Assembly (NCBI RefSeq): GCF_019218285.1
Contig: NZ_JAHUZG010000001.1
Span: 496,001 to 560,000 of the forward strand
Source: Antarctobacter sediminis
GTDB lineage: Bacteria; Pseudomonadota; Alphaproteobacteria; Rhodobacterales; Rhodobacteraceae
Direction of reading: 5' to 3'
Length of the DNA stretch: 64,000 nucleotides
The number at the start of each line of letters is the position of its first letter. Position 1 is the first letter of the stretch. The position numbers were made by a program, and so were the translations under genes. Shown here one piece after another: positions 1-12,785 of this stretch. The notes beneath the pieces were generated by a model that saw nothing but the letters and a program-made list of their open reading frames with translations, was not told the origin of the DNA and did not search any database.

Positions 1-930
1 ACATCCGCCTATGTTGCCGCCTTGCAGGCCGCCGAGGCGAGTCAATCCGTCGATGACGCGACGCGCGAGCGGCACGGTTTGGGCACACTGTCGAACCCGG
101 TATTTGCCGAGATGTACCGCCGCCCCGCGACCGCCGCCGGGGGCGGTTTGCTGGCCGCAGAACTGGTGACGCATGGGGGCGTGGTCTACAATCCCGGAGG
201 CGGGCAACATCACGGGCTGCCGGACCGGGCGGCGGGCTTTTGCTATCTGAACGAACCGGTTTTGACGATTCGCCGCCTGCTGGACATGGGGCTGTCTCGC
301 GTGGCCTACGTGGACATAGACGCGCATCACTGTGACGGGGTCGAGGCGGGCTTTTCGGGCGAGCCCCGGGTGCGGATGATCTCGGTACATGAAGCGCGCC
401 GCTGGCCTTTCACCGGGACATTGCAAGAGACTGCTGGCGGGACGGCCTTCAACCTGCCTGTGGCGCGGGGCTTTAACGATACGGAGTTCACCATGGTGCT
501 ACAGGAGCTCGTCCTGCCTGCGGTCGCCGACTTCCGGCCCGACGCCATCTATCTGCAATGCGGGGCGGATGCCTTGGCCGAAGATCCGCTGGCGCGGCTG
601 GCCCTGTCGAACCGCTGTCATGTGGCTGCGGTACGTGCCCTGCGGGATCTTGCGCCGCGCCTGATCGTGTCGGGTGGGGGCGGCTACAACCCGTGGAGCG
701 TGGCGCGATGCTGGACCGCAGTCTGGGGCGAACTCGCCAGAGAGCCGGTTCCCGAACGGCTGCCGCGGCAAGCCGAAACCCTGATGCGTGGCCTGACGTG
801 GCACCGCAAGGCCCAGCCAGCTGAGACGCTGCTGACCAGTCTGCTGGACGCTCCCCGCAACGGTCCGGTATCGCGGGATCTGCGCGCGGACCTGTCGGTG
901 CTGAGGGCGCGTTTGCAGCGCACCCTGTAA
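1..930 (+). CDS. Histone deacetylase family protein (AcuC/class II HDAC-like), 5' truncated
   Basis: The reading frame is open from the first base, so the true start lies outside the window; a TTG at 22 is internal. The product is a zinc-dependent deacetylase of the arginase/HDAC fold. Visible family signatures are the HH pair in GGGQHHG, the metal-binding DIDAHHCDG segment, and the late GGGGYNPWSVAR loop. In bacteria such enzymes remove acetyl groups from small amines or from protein lysines. The substrate cannot be told from sequence. The gene is followed on the opposite strand by tRNA-Gly, so it probably ends a transcription unit that begins upstream of the window. Confidence 0.85.
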   Translation, partial: TSAYVAALQAAEASQSVDDATRERHGLGTLSNPVFAEMYRRPATAAGGGLLAAELVTHGGVVYNPGGGQHHGLPDRAAGFCYLNEPVLTIRRLLDMGLSRVAYVDIDAHHCDGVEAGFSGEPRVRMISVHEARRWPFTGTLQETAGGTAFNLPVARGFNDTEFTMVLQELVLPAVADFRPDAIYLQCGADALAEDPLARLALSNRCHVAAVRALRDLAPRLIVSGGGGYNPWSVARCWTAVWGELAREPVPERLPRQAETLMRGLTWHRKAQPAETLLTSLLDAPRNGPVSRDLRADLSVLRARLQRTL

Positions 931-955
931 CAGTCTGGGATTTCGTGAAAATTTC

Positions 956-1029
956 TGGAGCGGGTAGCGGGAATCGAACCCGCGCGTTCAGCTTGGGAAG
1001 CTGACAGGCTACCATTACATCATACCCGC
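956..1029 (-). tRNA. tRNA-Gly (anticodon CCC)
   Basis: The minus strand folds as a complete 74-nt tRNA. The acceptor stem is GCGGGTA (1023-1029) paired with 960-966. The T-arm carries GGTTCGATTCC, and the anticodon stem TCAGC/GCTGA encloses the loop TTCCCAA. The anticodon is CCC at 995-997, reading GGG glycine codons. The discriminator is T at 959 and the CCA end is encoded in the genome at 956-958. No second tRNA is adjacent. Confidence 0.95.
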
Positions 1030-1146
1030 CGCGAGCTGCATCGGTATCTTAGCTGCCCCCGCGCGTCAAGGGTGCGCGCGTGGTGACTTTCGCCCTTGGC
1101 GCGCCTGCGCTAAGCCTTGCAAAACACAATGAAGGGGGAGAGGACG

Positions 1147-2277
1147 ATGACGCTTCAATTGCCTGCCGGGGGCACGTTCGTGGGGCGCGCTTGGCGTCCG
1201 GACATCGGACCTGCCGTGGTCGTGCGCCGGGGGGATCATCTGGTCGATATTACCAGCAGCAAAGTGCCGACCATGCAGGCACTCTTGGAACTGGACGACC
1301 CGGCGGGTTTCGCAAATGGGGCCGAGGGTCCGGTACTCGGGGCGCTACAAGATGTCGCCAAACCCTCTGCCGACGGTCTGCGCTTGATGGCGCCATGCGA
1401 TTTGCAACCGGTCAAAGCCTGCGGGGTGACTTTCGTTTCCTCGATGCTGGAACGGGTGATTGAAGAACAGGCCAAGGGCGATCCGGCGCGGGCCGAGGCT
1501 ATCCGCGAACGGTGCGCCGCGATCCTTGGCGAAAGCCTGCGTGCTGTGCAGCCCGGTTCGGAAAAGGCGGGGCAGCTCAAGGAAGTGCTGATCGCCGATG
1601 GCGTCTGGTCGCAATACCTTGAGGTTGGGATCGGCCCCTATGCCGAGGTGTTTTCCAAGGCGCAGCCCATGTCCGCCGTGGGCTTTGGCGCCGAGGTCGG
1701 GCTGCATCCGGTTTCGACATGGAACAACCCGGAACCGGAGATCGTGCTGGCGTGTGACAGCACCGGGCGCGTACGGGGCGCGACTTTGGGCAATGACGTG
1801 AACCTGCGCGATGTCGAGGGCCGTTCAGCGCTGTTGCTGGGCAAGGCCAAGGACAACAATGCCTCTTGTGCGGTCGGGCCGATGTTGCGGCTGTTCGATG
1901 ACAGCTATGGCATCGACGATGTACGTCAGGCCGAGCTGACGCTGACCGTAACTGGTGAGGATGGTTATGTCCTGAACGGGCGCAGCAGCATGTCCCAGAT
2001 CAGCCGCGATCCGCTTGACCTCGTTTCGCAGACTTTCGGGGCGCATCATCAGTATCCGGACGGCTTCTTTCTGATGCTGGGTACGCTTTTTGCCCCGACA
2101 GAGGATCGTGACCATCCCGGCGAAGGCTTTACCCACAAGCTGGGCGATGTTGTCGAGATATCCGAACCATCGCTTGGGCTGTTGCGGAACACCGTGCGCC
2201 TGTCGACGGAATGCGCGCCTTGGGTCTTTGGCACCAGCGCCCTGATGCGCAACCTCGCGGGGCGGGGCCTGTTGTAA
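1147..2277 (+). CDS. Fumarylacetoacetate hydrolase (FAH) family protein
   Basis: A 376-residue cytosolic enzyme of the FAH superfamily, metal-dependent hydrolases, decarboxylases or dehydratases acting on 2-oxo or 1,3-dioxo acids. The C-terminal half has the fold's typical blocks: NPEPEIV near residue 200, then GNDVNLRDVEGRS, and a SMSQISRDP segment. It is longer than minimal FAH-domain proteins (about 280 aa) because of an N-terminal domain, as in roseobacter proteins related to sugar-acid dehydratases. I chose the ATG at 1147 because a GGGGGAGAGG ribosome site sits just upstream; an in-frame TTG at 1117 has no such site. The exact substrate is unknown. Confidence 0.8.
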   Translation: MTLQLPAGGTFVGRAWRPDIGPAVVVRRGDHLVDITSSKVPTMQALLELDDPAGFANGAEGPVLGALQDVAKPSADGLRLMAPCDLQPVKACGVTFVSSMLERVIEEQAKGDPARAEAIRERCAAILGESLRAVQPGSEKAGQLKEVLIADGVWSQYLEVGIGPYAEVFSKAQPMSAVGFGAEVGLHPVSTWNNPEPEIVLACDSTGRVRGATLGNDVNLRDVEGRSALLLGKAKDNNASCAVGPMLRLFDDSYGIDDVRQAELTLTVTGEDGYVLNGRSSMSQISRDPLDLVSQTFGAHHQYPDGFFLMLGTLFAPTEDRDHPGEGFTHKLGDVVEISEPSLGLLRNTVRLSTECAPWVFGTSALMRNLAGRGLL

Positions 2278-2328
2278 TCGAATGCTCCGGGGCCATCATT
2301 CCGGCCCCGGAGCCTGTCGCGGCTCGGC

Positions 2329-4371
2329 TCAGGCCCGCTTGCGCCGACGACGCCCGCCGGGCTTGTCATCGCCACCGGTGTTAAAGCTCACGTCCGGCAG
2401 GTTAACGATCTTGCCCAGTTCCGGGAACGGATCCGTGGCATGCGGGATCGCGTTGGCGTTTACGAAATGCTCTTGGAACTTGGGTTCGATGGCGGTCTCG
2501 ACCTTCGTGATCTCGCGGACCACCCGCTCGATTTCGCGCCGGGCACCAAGGTTGCACAGGGCGATACGGGCACCGGTGCCGGCGGCATTGCCCGCGCTGG
2601 TGACTTTCTCCAGCGGCACGTCGGGGATCATGCCCAGCACCATGGCGTGCAGCGGCGAGATATGCGCCCCAAAGGCACCGGCCAGCACCACGCGATCCAC
2701 CTTGTCCACGCTGCGCGTGTCCATAAGCAGGCGGGCGCCGGCATAAAGCGCCGATTTCGCCAATTGGATCGCGCGGATGTCACCTTGGGTCACGGTGATG
2801 CGGGGCCCGCCCTCGGCGGTGCCATCGTGAACCAGATAGCTGAACGTGCGGCCTTCGGGTTGGCAGCGGTCGGTGCCTGTTTTATCCGGCCCGCCAATCA
2901 GCCCCGAGGGATCCAGAAGGCCCGCGATGCGCATTTCGGCCACCGCTTCGATGATGCCCGAACCGCAAATGCCCGTGATGCCGGTTGCGGCGGTTTCCGT
3001 CCAAAAGCCGTCTTCGTCCGACCATTTGTCACAACCGATGACGCGGAACCGGGGTTCCTTGGTTTCGGGATCAATGCGGATCGCCTCGATCGCGCCGGGG
3101 GCGGCCCGTTGGCCAGAGCTGATCTGCGCGCCTTCAAAGGCGGGCCCGGTCGGGGAGGAACAGGCCAGCACGCGGCTGGTATCGCCCAGAAGGATCTCGG
3201 CGTTTGTCCCGACATCAACAATAAGCGCCAAGTCTTTGGATTTTCCGGGTTCTTCGCTTAGGGCGACGGCGGCGGCATCGGCCCCGACATGGCCCGCGAT
3301 GCACGGCAATACATAGATCTGCGCGGCCTGCGGCAGCGTCTTCAACTGGAGGTCACGCGCCGTCAGTGTAACGGCGTTCGAGGTCGCAAGTGCAAAGGGA
3401 GCCTGTCCCAGTTCCACCGGATCAATGCCCAGAAGCAGATGATGCATCACCGGGTTACAGACAAAGACGGTTTCAAGGATCAGCGCCGGGTCGATCCCGG
3501 CCTCGGCGGCGATTTCCTTGGCAAGCGTGTCGATGGCCTCGCGCACGGCACGGGTCATTTCCGCGTCACCGCCGGGGTTCATCATGGAATAGGACACCCG
3601 GCTCATCAGGTCTTCGCCAAAGCGGATCTGCGGGTTCATGATGCCCGAAGAGGCGACCACCTCGCCGGTGTCGAGGTTCGTCAGATGTGCGGCGACGGTG
3701 GTCGACCCAAGGTCAATGGCAAGCCCATAGATCCCGGCCTCATGCAGACCTGGCCATGCCGCCACAAGCCGGGGCACTGCGTCTTGATCGTCTTTGTGCA
3801 AGGCAACGGTAATTTTCCACTGGCCCTTGCGCAGGATGGGTTGCAACCGGGCAAGTGTGGAAAACTCTGTGGATATTTTGGGGATATCCCATTGCGCCGC
3901 CAGAGCCTGCTCGACGCGCTCCAGATCCCCGGTCGGTTCGTGCATGTCGGGTTCCTGCACCTCGACATAATACAGCCGCGTGGCGGGATCCATTTCGATC
4001 ACGCGGGCCGAGGCCGCCTTGCGCACCACCTGGCGGTGGACCTGGCTTTCGGGTGGAACGTCGATGACGACATCCTGCTGAACCGTGGCCTGACAGCCAA
4101 GACGCCGGCCCGTTTTCAGACCGCGCACCCTGTCATAACGCTCTTCAACGGCGTTCCATTTGGACAGGGCATCCTCGGCCACGGTGACGCCGTGTTTGGG
4201 GAAATCGCCGTACGAAGGTGTAATCTGGCACTTCGAACAGATGCCGCGCCCGCCGCAAACGCTGTCGAGGTCGACGCCCAACTGGCGGGCGGCGGTCAGA
4301 ACTGGGGTGCCCACGGGAAAGCGCCCACGCTTGCCCGAGGGGGTGAAGATCACGAGAGGGTCTTTGGACAT
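2329..4371 (-). CDS. Ferredoxin/ASKHA-domain corrinoid protein activator (RACE/RamA-like)
   Basis: A 680-residue protein beginning with a 2Fe-2S ferredoxin domain (residues 1-90; cysteine ligands in SVCGGRGICSKC and the later RLGCQ). An ASKHA-fold ATPase domain follows (DUF4445-type; GLAIDLGSTTVAAHL near 220, then DVGTNAEI and GICGSGIIEAVAEM). Members of this family reactivate cobalamin-binding proteins by ATP-driven reduction of Co(II) to Co(I) in methyltransferase systems. It ends with a basic tail (RRRRKRA). No corrinoid protein is adjacent, but an MttB-family methyltransferase lies 20 kb away, and bluB under a B12 riboswitch is 2.6 kb away. The specific partner is inferred, not shown. Confidence 0.85.
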   Translation of the reverse strand: MSKDPLVIFTPSGKRGRFPVGTPVLTAARQLGVDLDSVCGGRGICSKCQITPSYGDFPKHGVTVAEDALSKWNAVEERYDRVRGLKTGRRLGCQATVQQDVVIDVPPESQVHRQVVRKAASARVIEMDPATRLYYVEVQEPDMHEPTGDLERVEQALAAQWDIPKISTEFSTLARLQPILRKGQWKITVALHKDDQDAVPRLVAAWPGLHEAGIYGLAIDLGSTTVAAHLTNLDTGEVVASSGIMNPQIRFGEDLMSRVSYSMMNPGGDAEMTRAVREAIDTLAKEIAAEAGIDPALILETVFVCNPVMHHLLLGIDPVELGQAPFALATSNAVTLTARDLQLKTLPQAAQIYVLPCIAGHVGADAAAVALSEEPGKSKDLALIVDVGTNAEILLGDTSRVLACSSPTGPAFEGAQISSGQRAAPGAIEAIRIDPETKEPRFRVIGCDKWSDEDGFWTETAATGITGICGSGIIEAVAEMRIAGLLDPSGLIGGPDKTGTDRCQPEGRTFSYLVHDGTAEGGPRITVTQGDIRAIQLAKSALYAGARLLMDTRSVDKVDRVVLAGAFGAHISPLHAMVLGMIPDVPLEKVTSAGNAAGTGARIALCNLGARREIERVVREITKVETAIEPKFQEHFVNANAIPHATDPFPELGKIVNLPDVSFNTGGDDKPGGRRRRKRA

Positions 4372-4430
4372 GCTATGCTCCTGCCGATTGGCGGGACCAT
4401 AGCGTTTGCACGCGCGAGGAAAAGCCGTAG

Positions 4431-4476
4431 CGCGTCAGGATGCGGCCGGAAAACGGCACGCGGCAGTCCTGACGCG
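4431..4476 (-). terminator. Long inverted repeat, possible terminator of the CoA-transferase gene
   Basis: A perfect 10-bp inverted repeat (CGCGTCAGGA at 4431-4440, TCCTGACGCG at 4467-4476) has an inner TGC/GCA pairing and lies just beyond the stop of the minus-strand CoA-transferase gene. A TTTT run occurs on the minus strand about ten bases further on, so a rho-independent terminator is possible but not typical. Confidence 0.35.
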
Positions 4477-4498
4477 ACCCGAAGCTGGCAAAAGCCGG

Positions 4499-5647
4499 TT
4501 ACAACCCGTCCAGCCAGCGCAGGATTTCGCCACGGTTGCCGTCCAGATCGGGCGCGGGCGCACGCGAGGTCGGATCGGGCGCATCCGTCATCTTGATCGG
4601 GTTGCCGGCGGCCTTGTAGGCTTGCCGCCCGTTCTTGTCCAAGACATCGACCACCATGTTGCGCGCAAGGATCTGCGGATCCTTGAGCACCTGCGCCACA
4701 TCCTGAATCGGGCCGGTGGGGATCCCCGCCGCCGCCAGCCGCGAGATCCAGTAGGCGCGGGTATTTTCTAGTGTAACTGCCTCGATCAACCGTTTGAGAA
4801 GGCGCGCATTTTCGCATCTGGCCGGATTGGTGGCAAATCGCGGATCGTCCGAGATCGGCAAGTTCAGCGCGATGCAGAGTTTTTCGAACAACCGGTCATT
4901 CCCGGCAGCGATCACGAACAGACCGTCGCTGGCATGGAAGGTTTCGAACGGTGTGATCGAAGGATGCCGCGCGCCCGATGGCCCCGGGGCCTTGCCGGTG
5001 ACAGTGGTCAGGGCCACCGCGTGTTCAAGGATGGCCAACTGGCTGTCCAGCATGGCCACGTCGATCTTGCGCCCCAGTCCGGAACGGTCACGGTCCAGCA
5101 ATGCGGCAAGAATGCCCTGCGACAGGAACATGCCCGCCACGATATCGCCGATCGAGGCCCCGACGCGCACCGGCTCGCGGTCTTTTTCGCCAGTGATCGA
5201 CATGACGCCGCCGCGTGCCTGCACCACCATGTCATAGGCCGGACGTTTCGAATCCGGTCCCGAATGGCCAAAGCCGGAGACCGCGCCGTAAACCAGACGC
5301 GGAAAGGCGGCGTGCAGGTCTTCCCAGCCATAGCCGAGCCGTTCCATTACGCCGGGACGGAAATTTTCGACGATGACATCGGCCCGCGCCAGCAGACGCT
5401 CAAAGATTTGCCGGTCGGCGTCGGCCTTGAGGTTCAGCGAGATGCTTTTCTTGCCATGGTTGATAGCCGCGAAATAGGCGGATTTGCCATCCTTGAAGGG
5501 GGGGAAGGCCCGTGTGTCATCACCGGAACCGGGCGGTTCCACCTTGATAACCTGCGCGCCCATATCCGCCAGCGTCATGGTGCAGAACGGCCCGGCAAGG
5601 ACATGGGTCAGATCGAGAATCACGTATCCGGCTAGGGGGGCGGTCAT
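4499..5647 (-). CDS. CaiB/BaiF (class III) CoA-transferase
   Basis: A 382-residue family III CoA-transferase, which moves CoA between carboxylic acids through aspartyl anhydride intermediates. The N-terminus (ILDLTHVLAGPFCTM, then GAQVIKVEPPGSGDDTR) and the VIVENFRPGVMERLGYG block are diagnostic. The likely catalytic aspartate lies in AYDMVVQARGG. Length is normal for the family (about 380-420). The start ATG at 5647 has AGGA upstream. It is transcribed in the same direction as the SpeB-family gene before it (89-bp gap) and the activator after it (127-bp gap holding an inverted repeat). The acyl substrate cannot be deduced. Confidence 0.88.
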   Translation of the reverse strand: MTAPLAGYVILDLTHVLAGPFCTMTLADMGAQVIKVEPPGSGDDTRAFPPFKDGKSAYFAAINHGKKSISLNLKADADRQIFERLLARADVIVENFRPGVMERLGYGWEDLHAAFPRLVYGAVSGFGHSGPDSKRPAYDMVVQARGGVMSITGEKDREPVRVGASIGDIVAGMFLSQGILAALLDRDRSGLGRKIDVAMLDSQLAILEHAVALTTVTGKAPGPSGARHPSITPFETFHASDGLFVIAAGNDRLFEKLCIALNLPISDDPRFATNPARCENARLLKRLIEAVTLENTRAYWISRLAAAGIPTGPIQDVAQVLKDPQILARNMVVDVLDKNGRQAYKAAGNPIKMTDAPDPTSRAPAPDLDGNRGEILRWLDGL

Positions 5648-5736
5648 GGGCGGGTCCTGTAGGGGTTGTCATGTGCTCTGCACCACAGAAGCGTGACAGC
5701 GTCGTGACGGCAAGGGTTGGTTTCCGGGGCGGCGGT

Positions 5737-9614
<3,878 letters not shown>

Positions 9615-9641
9615 ACGGGTTTAGGGTTGGGGACGGGACTC

Positions 9642-9662
9642 GGCCCCCTTTTCAAGGGGGCC
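9642..9662. terminator. Hairpin between convergent guaB and udh, possible bidirectional terminator
   Basis: A perfect nine-bp inverted repeat (GGCCCCCTT/AAGGGGGCC, loop TTC) sits between the stops of guaB and the minus-strand uronate dehydrogenase gene. Neither strand has a U-tract after it, so the terminator call is tentative. Confidence 0.45.
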
Positions 9663-9717
9663 ATCGCCCGCCCGCCAACCCTTTGCCCGCCGGTCACCGC
9701 CGGGTTTGGCTATGCTG

Positions 9718-10530
9718 TCAGTCTTCGTGGATGCCGTCAGCGGTAAAGGCACCGCCTTGGTAAACCACGTCCGGCGCATCTGCGGGAAAGCGGGACTGGC
9801 TGGCGTCGAGCTTGTCGCGAAACACTTCGGAATTGTCCTGCGGGCGCCAGCCCAGCCAGGCGATTTTCGTATTATCCCACCAGACCGTGTCATTGTCAGA
9901 GACGCCATAGATCACCGGGCAGCCAAGCCGCGGCGCGTCAAAGACCTTTTCGATCAGCATGGCGAAATCGCCATAAGACATCCATGACGACAGCATCCGG
10001 TGGGATTTCGGCTCGTCAAACGAAGAGCCGATGCGCACCACCGCGGTTTCTTGTCCGAACTTGTTCCAATAGGCCGAGGCCATCATCTCGCCAAAGACCT
10101 TGGACACGCCGTAAAGCCCGTCGGGCTGGGGATAGACCGTATTGTCGATGACCTGATCCTGCCGGTAAAACCCCACCGCGTGGTTGGACGAGGCAAAGAC
10201 GATACGGGGCTTGCCGTGTTTTCGGGCGGCCTCGTAAAGGTTGTAGACGCCTTCGATATTGGCGTTGCGGATTACCTCCCATGTGCCTTCGATGGATTTG
10301 CCACCGAAATGAACGATGCCGTCACAGCCCTCGACCAAGGCCTCGACCGCCTGTTTGTCGGCAAGATCGCAGGGCATGATTTCCTCATGCGGCGCGGCAT
10401 CTTCCATATCGGCTACGTCTGACAACCGGATCGTCCTGGCCAGATGGGTCAACCGGCTGCGCATGGCTTGGCCAAGTCCGCCGGCGGCACCGGTAATCAG
10501 CAGTCGGTTCAGTTTGGAATCGGTGTGCAT
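9718..10530 (-). CDS. udh: NAD-dependent uronate dehydrogenase-like SDR
   Basis: A 270-residue extended short-chain dehydrogenase. It has the NAD-binding TGAAGGLGQ at the N-terminus, CDGIVHFGGKS, NIEGVYNLYEAARKHG, FASSNHAVGFY and the catalytic YGVSK. The whole pattern, including LGCPVIYGVSDND and WWDN, closely matches Agrobacterium-type uronate dehydrogenase, which oxidises glucuronate or galacturonate to the aldarolactone. I placed the start at ATG 10530 (ACAGGA upstream); a TTG nine codons earlier overlaps the preceding gene. It follows the SMP-30 lactonase by 23 bp in one operon, a natural partner that opens the lactone. Confidence 0.85.
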   Translation of the reverse strand: MHTDSKLNRLLITGAAGGLGQAMRSRLTHLARTIRLSDVADMEDAAPHEEIMPCDLADKQAVEALVEGCDGIVHFGGKSIEGTWEVIRNANIEGVYNLYEAARKHGKPRIVFASSNHAVGFYRQDQVIDNTVYPQPDGLYGVSKVFGEMMASAYWNKFGQETAVVRIGSSFDEPKSHRMLSSWMSYGDFAMLIEKVFDAPRLGCPVIYGVSDNDTVWWDNTKIAWLGWRPQDNSEVFRDKLDASQSRFPADAPDVVYQGGAFTADGIHED

Positions 10531-10553
10531 GATTGGTCCTGTCTGTTCCTGTC

Positions 10554-11444
10554 TCAACCGGCGAAGCGCGCCTGGGGCACGCCCTGAACGCCAAGGCCCG
10601 TGATCGCGAATAGCCCGCCGGCCTGCGGCTGATGGGCGTGTGGGTCCATATCCTCGCCGCCGATCGTGGTCAGGTAGAGCACGTCAAGGTTGGGGCCGCC
10701 GAACATGGGCCGCGAAGGTTTTTCCACCGGCAGGTCGATGGTCATGTCCAGCTTGCCGGCTGGCGTGATCCGGTACAGTTGCCAGCCGCCGACACCGGCC
10801 TGCCAGTAACAGCCATCCGCATCCACCGTCCCGCCATCGGGCCGACCGCGTACCGCGTGGGTGTCGAAAAACACCCTTGGCGCGCCGGGGGTTCCACTAT
10901 CGAGATCATAGTCGCATTCCCAGATGGTGCGGATGTGCGGGGCGCTGTCCGAGAAATACATCTTGTCCCCGTCAGGCGAAAAGCTCAGCCCGTTGCAGGT
11001 GTAAATGCCGTCGCGCCACGCGGTGACCGACAGATCCGGGTCCAGCCGGTAAAAGGTGCCCGAGGGCGGCAGGCTGAGATCGCGCGGGTCACGCATCGTG
11101 CCAGCCCAGAAACGGCCCGCCGGGTCGGTCTGGCCATCGTTGAAACGGTTGTGGGGCAGGTGGGATTCGGGGTCGTTGATCGGGGTCAGCGCGCCGCTGT
11201 CCCAGTCCATCAGTTTGAATCCGGAATAGGTGGCCAGCACCAGCCCGCCGCCCTCGCGCAGGGCGAAACTGCCGATCTTTTCACCAATCTCGCGGGTTTC
11301 AGTGTATCCCGATGTGGGGTCGGTGCAATGGATCAGACCCGCCGGAATATCCACCCACCACAGCCGTTCGGTCCGGACATCCCAGACAAGTCCCTCGCCG
11401 ATGCCGCTCTGGCTGTCGACGAGACAGTCGATTTCTATGCCCAC
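10554..11444 (-). CDS. SMP-30/gluconolactonase family lactonase
   Basis: A 296-residue six-bladed beta-propeller of the SMP-30 (regucalcin/gluconolactonase) family, calcium- or zinc-dependent sugar lactonases. Metal-site blocks are GIGEGLVWD, NRFNDGQTDPAGRFWAGTM and CNGLSFSPDG with SDS. I chose the GTG at 11444, which follows a strong GGGAGGAGC site; the open frame reaches 11504 but lacks a better signal. Gene order, lactonase then uronate dehydrogenase, points to hydrolysis of galactaro- or glucarolactone made by that dehydrogenase. Confidence 0.85.
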   Translation of the reverse strand: MGIEIDCLVDSQSGIGEGLVWDVRTERLWWVDIPAGLIHCTDPTSGYTETREIGEKIGSFALREGGGLVLATYSGFKLMDWDSGALTPINDPESHLPHNRFNDGQTDPAGRFWAGTMRDPRDLSLPPSGTFYRLDPDLSVTAWRDGIYTCNGLSFSPDGDKMYFSDSAPHIRTIWECDYDLDSGTPGAPRVFFDTHAVRGRPDGGTVDADGCYWQAGVGGWQLYRITPAGKLDMTIDLPVEKPSRPMFGGPNLDVLYLTTIGGEDMDPHAHQPQAGGLFAITGLGVQGVPQARFAG

Positions 11445-11555
11445 GGGGGCTCCTCCCTTTGCTTTGTTGAGCGCTAACATGGGGCAAGGCGCGGGTCTCG
11501 TCAAAGGACTCGTGCTGGGGTAGGCAGGGCCTGCAACACCACCGGAGAGCCGACC

Positions 11556-12716
11556 ATGACCCCCGCCGCCCGCGCACAGGCCGCCATCGAGCTATTGGAC
11601 CAGATCGCAGCCGGGAAACCGGCAGAGCAGGCTCTGACAAGCTGGGGGCGGGCGTCGCGCTATGCCGGGTCAAAGGATCGAGCTGCGGTGCGCGACCTTG
11701 TGTTCGACGTGTTGCGCTGCTGGCGGTCCTCGGCGGTGGCCGGCGGTGGAGAAAGCGGGCGCGCGCGCCTTTTGGGCGCGTTGCGGCTCCGCGGTGAAGA
11801 TCCGGATACGGTGTTCACCGGTCTGGGACATGCGCCATCGCCCCTGAGCACCGAGGAACAGGCCGCCGGACGCCCTTTGGACGTGAACGAGGCGATGGAC
11901 CTGCCCGACTGGCTGGCCGAACGGTTCCGTAAGAGCCTTGATGACCGGGCGGAAAGCACCGCAGAGGCGTTGCGCCACCGGGCGGATGTGTTTTTGCGGG
12001 TCAATCTGCTGCGCGGGGATTTGGGCGCGGCCATAGCGCAACTAGCAGGCGAAGGGATTGCGGCAGAACCGCATGAGCTGTCTCCGACGGCACTGCGGGT
12101 TACGGAAGGCGCGCGCAAGGTCAATCGGAGCCACGCCTATACCCAAGGTTTGGTGGAATTGCAGGATGCGGCCAGTCAGGCGGTGGTCGACCTGATGCCG
12201 CTGTCCGCTGGTCAGTCGGTGCTGGATTTTTGTGCTGGGGGCGGCGGCAAGGCGCTTGCCATGGCTGCCCGGATGCAGGGCGGCCCGGTTTTTGCCCATG
12301 ATGCTGCCCCTCGGCGTATGGTCGATCTGCCTGCCCGCGCGGCGCGGGCGGGGGCCGATATCCGCCTTGTTCACGACCCGCGCGGTCCTTTCGACCTTGT
12401 TCTGTGCGATGTTCCCTGTTCCGGCAGCGGTTCATGGCGTCGCGCGCCGGAAGGCAAATGGCGCCTCACGGAAGATCGGCTGGCAGAGCTGTGTCGCATT
12501 CAGGCCGAGATCATGGATCAGGCCAGCCAGATGGTGGCGCCCGGCGGTGTCTTGGGGTTTGCCACCTGTTCGGTCCTGCATGAAGAAAATGCCGATCAGG
12601 TCTCGGCGTTTCTTGACCGGACCCCGGGATGGAAGATCGAGGCGCAGCGCCAATGGCTTCCTTCCGATGGCGGCGACGGGTTCTTTGCTGCGGTCCTGCG
12701 TCGCGGAGATGATTGA
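11556..12716 (+). CDS. RsmB-family 16S rRNA (cytosine-C5) methyltransferase
   Basis: A 386-residue AdoMet-dependent RNA m5C methyltransferase. An N-terminal NusB-like helical domain (about residues 1-120) precedes the Rossmann domain with VLDFCAGGGGKALAMA. The paired cysteine motifs follow: DVPCSGSGSWRR (motif IV) and FATCSVLHEEN (motif VI, nucleophile). It resembles RsmB, which methylates C967 in E. coli, but the alphaproteobacterial paralogues make the exact site uncertain. A 69-bp gap containing a CtrA-type box separates it from cckA. Confidence 0.87.
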   Translation: MTPAARAQAAIELLDQIAAGKPAEQALTSWGRASRYAGSKDRAAVRDLVFDVLRCWRSSAVAGGGESGRARLLGALRLRGEDPDTVFTGLGHAPSPLSTEEQAAGRPLDVNEAMDLPDWLAERFRKSLDDRAESTAEALRHRADVFLRVNLLRGDLGAAIAQLAGEGIAAEPHELSPTALRVTEGARKVNRSHAYTQGLVELQDAASQAVVDLMPLSAGQSVLDFCAGGGGKALAMAARMQGGPVFAHDAAPRRMVDLPARAARAGADIRLVHDPRGPFDLVLCDVPCSGSGSWRRAPEGKWRLTEDRLAELCRIQAEIMDQASQMVAPGGVLGFATCSVLHEENADQVSAFLDRTPGWKIEAQRQWLPSDGGDGFFAAVLRRGDD

Positions 12717-12748
12717 TCATACAACTTTGACGCGAACCCGCACGACGG

Positions 12749-12763
12749 TTAACGTGGCTTTAA
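12749..12763 (+). promoter_or_regulatory. Perfect CtrA-type box (TTAA-N7-TTAA) upstream of cckA
   Basis: TTAA at 12749-12752 and TTAA at 12760-12763 are separated by exactly seven bases and end 22 bp before the cckA ATG. This matches the alphaproteobacterial CtrA consensus on both half sites. In this GC-rich sequence a chance match is unlikely but possible. Confidence 0.65.
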
Positions 12764-12785
12764 CGATGCAGGCTGGCAATATGAC

